Assembly (NCBI RefSeq): GCF_030758755.1
Contig: NZ_CP132387.1
Coordinates: forward strand, 868,001-932,000
From: Bartonella apihabitans
GTDB lineage: Bacteria; Pseudomonadota; Alphaproteobacteria; Rhizobiales; Rhizobiaceae
Reading direction: 5' to 3'
Length of the DNA: 64,000 bases
The translations under genes and the position numbers were made by a program. The notes beneath the pieces were generated by a model that saw nothing but the letters and a program-made list of their open reading frames with translations, was not told the DNA's origin and did not search any database. Shown piece after piece: positions 57,753 to 64,000 of the stretch. Numbering within the stretch: the first letter of the stretch is position 1; every line of letters begins with the position of its first letter.

Positions 57753-58526
57753 TTAGAACGCGATATTATAACGCAACCGATGAGCGTTTTTACCACTCAA
57801 GAAAAGATCGCCACTTGCAACTGTTTTGCCGCTTTCCCAAAGCTTTCTTGCCCTTTCGTTCGTGCCTGGAGCGAGTTGAGATTTGTCAACTTCAAGTTCA
57901 CTGACTGCGCCACGCCCCTCTTTTCGCTTAAAAGCGTAGTTGACCTGGTCAAACATCGGATCGTTGAGTTCGTCACCCATATAGATTTGATAATCGCCTG
58001 AAACCAATTTATCCATAAGGCCGTTACGATCTTCTATTTTACCTTCACGAACACCGATTTTATAATATTCAACCACAATCTCTTTCATTTGATCTTGAGA
58101 GAGAGCATAAGGGTTGTCTTCTAAATAATCATATAAATTTTGATATATAACACTTGATAGGCTGCTAGACGATGAACCATCTTTTACTTCTGTAATATCA
58201 ATAGAGTCGCCTATAATTTTTTGTATTTTATCAACAGAAGCCTGATTTTCCCGAGAAACAGCAATCTTAACCTTGTTATCATCTTTGACTTTAGCTTGAG
58301 ATTGCGCATTATTTGCTTTTAAAGCATTTTCAATCAACTTGGATCGAAAATCGGCTTGAGACTTAACCCGAAGTTCATCAGCTTGTTTCACAAGTTCTTG
58401 AATATTGTTTTTAACGTCGGAAGGACTTGTTTTATTTGAAATGTTGTTCTTTGACGTTATCGACTGAATCAACTGAAGTGCTATTTTTCCACTTCGTCCA
58501 TTTACTGCGGTAGATGAGATGCTCAT
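57753..58526 (-). CDS. Orphan hypothetical protein
   Basis: A 257-residue protein that I do not recognise. No signal peptide or membrane segment. The N-terminal 110 residues are polar and helical (VKNNIQELVKQADELRVKSQ, FRSKLIENALKANNAQSQAK), with a Ser run near residue 118. A more globular C-terminal part follows (YQNLYDYLEDNPYALSQDQM, LVSGDYQIYMGDELNDPMF), ending in NAHRLRYNIAF. The gene sits between the two 108-bp IS-like repeats, beside tRNA-Arg. Codon use looks AT-rich. An AAGGGGATACG stretch precedes the ATG. Its position suggests acquired DNA; its function is unknown. Confidence 0.65.
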   Translation of the reverse strand: MSISSTAVNGRSGKIALQLIQSITSKNNISNKTSPSDVKNNIQELVKQADELRVKSQADFRSKLIENALKANNAQSQAKVKDDNKVKIAVSRENQASVDKIQKIIGDSIDITEVKDGSSSSSLSSVIYQNLYDYLEDNPYALSQDQMKEIVVEYYKIGVREGKIEDRNGLMDKLVSGDYQIYMGDELNDPMFDQVNYAFKRKEGRGAVSELEVDKSQLAPGTNERARKLWESGKTVASGDLFLSGKNAHRLRYNIAF

Positions 58527-58704
58527 GTCGTATCCCCTTAAGAATACTGCAGCCTTTCAAGCTCTCATAGCTATTCCAGCGCTCCCTCACATTCTTCATA
58601 AATGTATCATAACGCTACATTAAAAAGATTAATTGTCAATATTAACAATTCTATCAACAGGAAGAAATTTAGCGTTTATAATATTAAAATTTATTGATGA
58701 GGCG

Positions 58705-58992
58705 TCATTCACTACTGAAAAAGTTATTTTTTTCACTACGCTCAACCCGAGGTTTCAGTTTTTTAGCATCATCTATTATATATTCTAAAGGTACAATTAA
58801 GGCCTGATTTGGGGAGGTAACTACAGTTGTTAACTGTGCAGACAACCCAATTTTGATGAATTTCTTCAGCTGGTCAGCAAGATTTAACAATCCGACCTCG
58901 TGTTTGCTAATTCTTTCACTCTTTTCAATCATCAGAGTTGCCTTTGTTTGAATGTTCGTATCATCAAAACACTCAAAGTGGCCAACTCTCAC
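58705..58992 (-). pseudogene. Truncated IS481-like transposase N-terminus (relic)
   Basis: A 95-codon frame from GTG 58992. The segment ATLMIEKSERISKHEVGLLN, continuing LADQL, resembles the N-terminal helix-turn-helix of IS481-type transposases (ISKHEVGLLNLAxQL..), from memory. After that point the sequence (KKFIKIGLSAQLTTVVTSPN..) no longer fits the family, so only the first 30 or so codons derive from the transposase. The rest may be unrelated flanking DNA that happens to be open. Confidence 0.5.
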
Positions 58993-59033
58993 TTTAAAAA
59001 GTCCAAACTGTCAGATCATGTCTAAAGTTTTAG
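58926..59033 (-). repeat. 108-bp repeat, copy 2 (insertion-sequence relic)
   Basis: Partner of 57602-57709. It overlaps the first codons of the truncated transposase frame, with the promoter-proximal segment on its plus-strand right side (GTCCAAACTGTCAGATCATGTCTAAA is shared in form with copy 1). The internal inverted repeat is GAGTTGCC / GGCCAACTC. Confidence 0.7.
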
Positions 59034-59431
59034 ATATTGGAGTGCCGGTGGTATTTTCTTAATTCTCGTTTTGTCAGATGCACATGCAAGATGTTGACAG
59101 GAAAAAATGAAGTTTGCTTGGTCTGGCCTTTACCAATCTCCATTAGCTCTCTTTTCATGTTTATATGAAGTTGACGACGGGCAAGTTGATCCTTCCAATG
59201 GTCAATCCGGAAATTGCGAAATTCATAATCAATCAAGTCGTAATATCTCCAACCGTCTCGCAATCTTGAAACAAGCAACGTCTTTTCTGCCGTCTGCTTA
59301 TAGTGCCTTGTGTTTTACTTTTCAGGCAATCGGAGACGACCTCTTAACAACTATTTACGGATAATTGGATAGCAGCAGCTCGTGATGAATAAGCCCGATC
59401 AAGTCTCGGTGGGAGCGCGAGCAAATTAAAT
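59034..59431. other. Gene-free stretch between the islet and rne
   Basis: About 400 bp. Frames of 80-85 codons exist on both strands (for example LVSRLRDGWRYYDLIDYEFR on minus) but have no recognisable relatives or ribosome binding sites. May be further mobile-element debris. Confidence 0.4.
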
Positions 59432-59471
59432 AGCCTCACAAAGCTTGAAAAATTTCGAGCTTTGTGAGGCT
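59432..59471 (-). terminator. Probable terminator of rne
   Basis: AGCCTCACAAAGCT and AGCTTTGTGAGGCT form a 14-bp stem with a short A/T loop. On the minus strand it is followed by ATTTAATTT. It lies about 45 nt beyond the stop of the rne C-terminal frame. Confidence 0.8.
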
Positions 59472-59517
59472 GATAATTCAGGTTGAAAAACGACCAAAGT
59501 CCTTAAGATTTCATAAA

Positions 59518-60891
59518 TCAGAAGAAACCTTTTCTTTGCCACCAACCGACGCGTTTCGGTTTTTTATCTTCATTTTCATCCGACGATGTAACGACCGGTT
59601 CTGTTGTAACCGTTTCGTTGTTTTCAGCTGTAGTTGTCTTTGCTCTGGCCGTTTTACGTGGAGATTTTTTTGCCGGTTTTTGTGTTTGGTCCTTCACGTT
59701 ATCAATCGCTGTCTCGTTTGATTGATCTTCGGCTTTAGCTTTCCGTGAACGCCTTGCAGTCTTTCTAGCAGGTTTTTCAGTTTCTTGCGCTAAATCGGAT
59801 TCTTTCGACGTTACCGCATTTGCAGTTTCATCCGAAATTGTTTCATTTGTTGTTTCTTTCGTTTTTGTCTTCCGCTTGCGTCCGCGAGAAGCAGGTTTTT
59901 CAGCTTCTTCACTTTCAACACTTGCTTCAACATTCGTTTCGGAAACTACTTTTTCTTCTTCTGCAGACGTTTTTTTCGTCCGTCTCCTACGCGTTGTTGT
60001 TGGTTTTTTTTGCTCTGTCTTTTGTTCTTCTTTAGAAACGTCCGTTTCCGGAGAATCTTTTAGCTCCTGCGGCTCTTTTACAGCAACAGGTGTAACCTGA
60101 ACTGCAACGTCTGTTGCCGAAAAACCAACTGGTTCTGCATGAGGAACTCGGCGTTGGCGTCTTGCAGCAATAACCTCTGCAAGCGCTTTTTCAGCAAAAT
60201 CTCCTACCGGCTCCGCATAAGGTATTCTGCGACGTTCGAATTCGCCTTCACGGTAGCGCCTGCCACCGCGACGCCCGCGCCGACGACGACGTTTATTGTC
60301 TTCGTCACTGCGAATAACATCATCTTCACTCCGGGCTCGTTGATTTTTTCCTTCATTGCGATCGTTAGATTTTCCGCGATTGCGACGTTTGCGTCTTTGG
60401 TTATTATCGGTGTTGTCGCTATCTTTTTCTTCGCTTTCGACCTCGATTGCGGTTTCTTCGACAGCATCGTCGTCATCCGCTTCATCGACAGGCGGAAGCT
60501 GCGGTACTACGGCCGGCGTTCCTTCGGCAGGTGTTCCTTTATATATCGCCAAATTTTGAGCACCAACCTCGTCATCAGCTTCGATATTGATCGTCAGACC
60601 AAAACGGTTTTCCAAATCGGATAGAGCTTGTCTTTTATGATTAAGAACATAAAGAGCAGTAGCGACCGATGTACGGACGACAATATTGAAGTGCGGATTG
60701 CGCAGAAGATATTCTTCAATAGAGCGGATAACGTGCAGAGCTAAGGACGAGTCAGAACGTATATAGCCTGTGCCATTGCAATGCGGGCAGGGCTGCATCG
60801 TGCTTTCCAGCACTGATGCGCGAATACGCTGACGGCTCATTTCCATAAGTCCAAAATGTGAAATGCGGCCGACTTGAATGCGCAGGGTCAT
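59518..60891 (-). CDS. rne: Ribonuclease E, C-terminal part (separate frame)
   Basis: A 457-codon frame that continues RNase E after a frame change near 60880-60890. It begins MTLRIQVGRISHFGLMEMSR, in which RIQVGRISHFG is the conserved segment following the catalytic core. It then has the zinc-link CPHCNGTG (about residue 35), the small domain (SSLALHVIRSIEEYLLRNPH), and a long disordered Arg/Lys/Glu-rich scaffold (RRRRGRRGGRRYR, KPARKTARRSRKAK). The ATG at 60891 overlaps the N-terminal frame by 140 nt. It could be translated separately, or be fused to the N-terminal part if the frameshift is an error. Confidence 0.85.
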   Translation of the reverse strand: MTLRIQVGRISHFGLMEMSRQRIRASVLESTMQPCPHCNGTGYIRSDSSLALHVIRSIEEYLLRNPHFNIVVRTSVATALYVLNHKRQALSDLENRFGLTINIEADDEVGAQNLAIYKGTPAEGTPAVVPQLPPVDEADDDDAVEETAIEVESEEKDSDNTDNNQRRKRRNRGKSNDRNEGKNQRARSEDDVIRSDEDNKRRRRRGRRGGRRYREGEFERRRIPYAEPVGDFAEKALAEVIAARRQRRVPHAEPVGFSATDVAVQVTPVAVKEPQELKDSPETDVSKEEQKTEQKKPTTTRRRRTKKTSAEEEKVVSETNVEASVESEEAEKPASRGRKRKTKTKETTNETISDETANAVTSKESDLAQETEKPARKTARRSRKAKAEDQSNETAIDNVKDQTQKPAKKSPRKTARAKTTTAENNETVTTEPVVTSSDENEDKKPKRVGWWQRKGFF

Positions 60892-62257
60892 CTTTCAGGC
60901 AATCTTTGAGTTTTTTCTCGACAAGACGATTATTGCGTTTTTCTTCCATATCAATGAAATCAATAACCACCAGTCCTGCGAGGTCGCGCAGTCGCAACTG
61001 TCTCGCAACTTCTTCGGCAGCTTCGAGATTCGTTTGGCAAGCCGTTTCCTCGATAGAATGTTCTTTCGTGGAACGGCCCGAATTTACGTCAATTGCGACG
61101 AGAGCTTCAGTCTGATTGATAACCAGATATCCGCCGGATTTAAGTGTTACTTCCGGCTGCAACATACCATCAAGCTGTGCTTCAATCCCATTATGTGCAA
61201 AAATTGGTAATTGCTCACGATATGGTTGAACAACTTTGGCGTGACTCGGCATTAACATGCGCATGAAATCTTTTGCTTCACGGTAGCCTTGTTCGCCCGA
61301 AACGAGTATTTCGCTGATGTCTTTGTTATAAAGGTCACGGATCGACCGTTTGATAAGGCTACCCTCTTCATAAACAAGACAAGGAGCAACGGATTTAAGC
61401 GTCAATGCGCGGACATTTTCCCATAGGCGCATCAGATATTCGTAATCGCGCTTAATCTCGGTTTTTGTCCTATTGGCGCCGGCTGTCCGTAAAATGACTC
61501 CCATTCCCTTCGGTACGTGAAGATCCTTAACAACTTCCTTGAGACGTTTACGATCCTGTACATTGGTGATTTTGCGGGAAATGCCACCTCCACGTGCTGT
61601 ATTCGGCATCAAAACCGAATATCGTCCTGCTAAAGAAAGATAGGTGGTCATGGCAGCGCCTTTGTTGCCACGTTCTTCTTTTACAACCTGAACCAACAGG
61701 ATTTGGCGGCGTTTGATAACTTCCTGAATTTTATATTGCCGACGCGGGGCGCGTTCGCGGGTTGGAACCTCTTCGAGGGCGTCTTCTGCTCCCACAAGTT
61801 CTACACTATCTTCTGTGTCATCTGCTGTTTGTTCGACATCGTCGTTTTCATCACTGGAAACAGAAACTGTCTCGCTTTCATTGCCTGCTTCGGACGAACG
61901 ACTTTTTTTCCTATTATTGGCTCTTGAAGCCTTTTCGTTTTCCTGTTCATCCTCATCGTCAACGCGGGCTGCCTTTTCTTCTTCTTCAAGGAGTGCTTGG
62001 CGGTCAGCAACAGGAATTTGATAATAGTCAGGATGAATTTCAGAGAACGCAAGAAATCCGTGGCGATTACCGCCATATTCAACGAATGCAGCTTGCAGAG
62101 AAGGTTCAACCCGCGTTACGCGAGCCAGATAGATATTTCCTTTTATTAGTTTTTTGTGTTCGGATTCAAAATCGAATTCTTCAATCCTGTTACCACGAAC
62201 AACAACCACGCGAGTTTCCTCCGGGTGGGAGGCATCGATAAGCATTTTGTTTGACAT
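60752..62257 (-). CDS. rne: Ribonuclease E, N-terminal catalytic part (ends at a frameshift)
   Basis: A frame starting MSNKMLIDASHPEETRVVVV at 62257 (a further ATG at 62281 adds 8 unlikely residues). It has the RNase H-like/S1 region with an acidic insertion at about 95-170, the 5'-sensor region, and the DNase I-like catalytic site with Asp in LVAIDVNSGRSTKEHS (about residue 390) and VVIDFIDM (about 433). At about residue 458 the family sequence KDCLKDDRARIQVGRISHFG becomes KDCLKDDPAHSSRPHF and then runs to a stop at 60752. A two-base deficit (for example CGCCTGCGC read as CCTGCGC) explains it. As read, this polypeptide lacks the zinc-link needed for dimer contacts. Confidence 0.88.
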   Translation of the reverse strand: MSNKMLIDASHPEETRVVVVRGNRIEEFDFESEHKKLIKGNIYLARVTRVEPSLQAAFVEYGGNRHGFLAFSEIHPDYYQIPVADRQALLEEEEKAARVDDEDEQENEKASRANNRKKSRSSEAGNESETVSVSSDENDDVEQTADDTEDSVELVGAEDALEEVPTRERAPRRQYKIQEVIKRRQILLVQVVKEERGNKGAAMTTYLSLAGRYSVLMPNTARGGGISRKITNVQDRKRLKEVVKDLHVPKGMGVILRTAGANRTKTEIKRDYEYLMRLWENVRALTLKSVAPCLVYEEGSLIKRSIRDLYNKDISEILVSGEQGYREAKDFMRMLMPSHAKVVQPYREQLPIFAHNGIEAQLDGMLQPEVTLKSGGYLVINQTEALVAIDVNSGRSTKEHSIEETACQTNLEAAEEVARQLRLRDLAGLVVIDFIDMEEKRNNRLVEKKLKDCLKDDPAHSSRPHFTFWTYGNEPSAYSRISAGKHDAALPALQWHRLYTF

Positions 62258-62281
62258 TATAGAAAATCCTGCAGGCGACAC

Positions 62282-62907
62282 GTATGGAACAACGGATAGA
62301 GGTCTTTGAAAAACCGATCAAAGCCGATGCATACTGTCTGCCGATGGAAAGAAGATTTGCCAACAGACTATAGTGAGAATGGGCGTGCATATCCCCGCTT
62401 GCATGTGCCGCGCTTAAAACTACTTCTACTACCAGTTGTGTTCAACTCATATCCAGCAAGTCTCCGGCAAAACGTTTTTAAAATAGTTCGGGATAACCGA
62501 ACCAGCGAAACTTAATCATTACAAACTTGCTCCATATTCATTGAAAACATAACGTCAAATGACCTAGGACAGCTAAAGTTTGTAGACTTTTTGGCTGAAA
62601 ATGGTTTGAATGAACCGGTTAACCGAAGGTTCATTTATTGTTTTTCCAGCCGTTCAAGACATTTACGCTTTTAAGTCGATATCCTGCCGAACACAAGTAA
62701 CTTTATAAAGACGTCTACTTTATTTGCTGGAAAAACATAAATTTGGTGGTTCGCGCAGCGCTCGTGTCCACAGGTGCAGCTGTTATTTTAAGAAAATATT
62801 ATCTTAAAATTGCCAAAGACCCTGATTAACGTTTCCGGGATTTGCTAGTTTTTATTTAAATGCTTTAGAACAAAAATTGGAAGTAGAGAAACGAGGGCCA
62901 CGCCGCA
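62282..62907. other. rne / amiC divergent intergenic region and rne 5' UTR
   Basis: About 625 bp without a gene, between divergent rne and the amidase gene. A perfect 8-bp inverted repeat AATGAACC (62609-62616) / GGTTCATT (62628-62635) lies here and would form a hairpin in the rne leader. RNase E messages are often autoregulated through their 5' UTR, so a long structured leader fits. Confidence 0.5.
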
Positions 62908-64000
62908 ATGGATCATGCCGGACAACAAGCAATTGGTATTGGCAATATCGGACAATCAAAATGGCTTGTTTTTATTGTTGCATTTTTCTTAAGTCTTATG
63001 AGCTTTTCTGGTAGATGCAATGCCGGTAGTGAACAATTGGAACTCGTGAACATTAGAGCGGTAGGAGATTTAACGAGAACAAGACTTATTGCGGTATTCT
63101 CGGGCAATCCCGACTACTCCTTACAGTTTCTCGACCACCCGAACCGGCTCGTTGTCAATCTTCCTAGAACGGACTTTTCCTCACAAAAACAGCCTCCGTT
63201 AAAGCTCGGTATGGTTACCGATTTGCGTTACGGAACGTCCGGGCCAAATTCATCAAGAATTATATTGACAACCAACGCCCCTTTCGTAACCGAAAAAGAT
63301 AATATTGAGCAACTTGATAGTGGACTTTGGCAATTGGTCATAGATTTGACCAAGGATAGTGAGGAGAACTTCAAAAAGTTAATCCAAAAACAGCAAACAG
63401 AAAATAATGCGCCGGCACGTGACGATAGAAAAGCTCAACAAAAGCCTTTTCGCGTCGTAATAGATGCCGGCCATGGAGGAATTGATAGCGGGGCTGAAAG
63501 TGTCTCGGGTGTGCTTGAAAAAAACGTTACATTGGCGTTTGCGCGCACATTACGCGATGAACTGGAAAAAAACGTCAATTTGCAGGTATTTTTGACACGT
63601 GATTCCGATATTTTTCTGAGACTTAACGAGCGGGTTCAAAAAGCGCGTGATTATGGTGCCGATCTGTTCATTTCTATCCATGCCGATACAATAAATATGA
63701 CATCGATGCGTGGCGCAACAGTTTATACAATTTCGGATCGCGCATCTGACGATTTGGCAAAAGCTTTGGCGGAAAGAGAGAATAAAGCTGATCTGGTTGA
63801 CGGTTTACCGGCTGACGAATCTCCCGAGGTGACTGATATTCTGATCGATCTTGCAAGACGGGAGACATTGTCTTTTTCGGTGAATTTTGCCGATCGTGTA
63901 GTTTCAAGTCTCTTGGAAGATAATATAAACCTTATAAAAAATCCGCATCGCTATGCCGGTTTTCAGGTTCTAAAAGCCCCCGACATTCCATCGGTTCTCA
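62908..64000 (+). CDS. amiC: N-acetylmuramoyl-L-alanine amidase, AMIN domain plus Amidase_3 (partial, runs off window)
   Basis: The frame is open from ATG 62908 to the window end (364 codons seen). An N-terminal hydrophobic segment (WLVFIVAFFLSLMSFSG, about 19-35) acts as signal or anchor. It is followed by an AMIN-type domain (about 45-150; LQFLDHPNRLVVNLP, VTDLRYGTSGPNSSRI) and then a zinc amidase domain with VVIDAGHGGIDSGAES (His) near 195, the metal Glu in LEKNVTLAFA, and ISIHADTIN (His). The second catalytic Glu lies beyond the window. Cleaves septal peptidoglycan during cell separation. Confidence 0.92.
   Translation, partial: MDHAGQQAIGIGNIGQSKWLVFIVAFFLSLMSFSGRCNAGSEQLELVNIRAVGDLTRTRLIAVFSGNPDYSLQFLDHPNRLVVNLPRTDFSSQKQPPLKLGMVTDLRYGTSGPNSSRIILTTNAPFVTEKDNIEQLDSGLWQLVIDLTKDSEENFKKLIQKQQTENNAPARDDRKAQQKPFRVVIDAGHGGIDSGAESVSGVLEKNVTLAFARTLRDELEKNVNLQVFLTRDSDIFLRLNERVQKARDYGADLFISIHADTINMTSMRGATVYTISDRASDDLAKALAERENKADLVDGLPADESPEVTDILIDLARRETLSFSVNFADRVVSSLLEDNINLIKNPHRYAGFQVLKAPDIPSVL

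Overview
The window looks like ordinary chromosome from an AT-leaning member of the alphaproteobacterial order Hyphomicrobiales (Rhizobiales). Supporting markers are the acpXL/fabF/adh/lpxXL cluster for very-long-chain acyl groups on lipid A, a giant coiled-coil protein resembling the rhizobial growth pole ring protein GPR, two glutamyl-tRNA synthetases, class II DAHP synthase, a malic enzyme fused to a phosphotransacetylase-like domain, and the hfq-hflX pair. Small genes and low GC by eye suggest a Bartonellaceae-type lineage; this is inference, as no database search was possible.

Layout: 0.4-5.2 kb, lipid A very-long-chain acyl operon (minus strand). 5.4-8.6 kb, malic enzyme and an atypical SDR. 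8.8-12.4 kb, four-gene MCE/Mla-type lipid transporter. 12.4-13.7 kb, a long gene-free stretch. 13.8-18.8 kb, GPR-like protein. 19-22 kb, ferredoxin, DUF922 protein, folP-folK, lipoprotein. 22.1-27.6 kb, a partial aerobic cobalamin cluster (cobJ, cbiG domain, cobI, cobH, cobG, with divergent cobL). 27.7-31.9 kb, hfq-hflX, gamma-carbonic anhydrase, SBF-type transporter, methyltransferase. 32.4-35 kb, ilvBH behind a probable leaderless leader-peptide attenuator. 35-44 kb, nitronate monooxygenase, RecD-like helicase, SDR, gltA, gltX, comEC. 44.4-56.6 kb, bfd-bfr, rpiA, DUF2059, gor, DAHP synthase, dgkA, nadE, second gltX, RNA helicase, nadK, DUF1090. 57.3-59.1 kb, a small accessory islet after tRNA-Arg(CCG): an orphan gene between two related 108-bp repeats that look like insertion-sequence relics. 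59.5-64 kb, rne and the start of an amidase gene running off the window.

Three otherwise well-preserved genes are interrupted by 1-2 nt indels: the adh gene of the lipid A operon, the cbiG-cobJ junction, and rne. Since rne is usually essential, sequencing or assembly error is a real possibility, but a genuine split of rne or decay of the cobalamin pathway cannot be excluded from sequence alone.

The most distinctive regulatory signals are the ilv attenuator (leader peptide MKQIILVVRTRMGQMV, a complementary 8-nt pair and an intrinsic terminator) and a perfect 11-bp hairpin enclosing the hflX start codon. No CRISPR array, complete mobile element, rRNA or prophage was seen.
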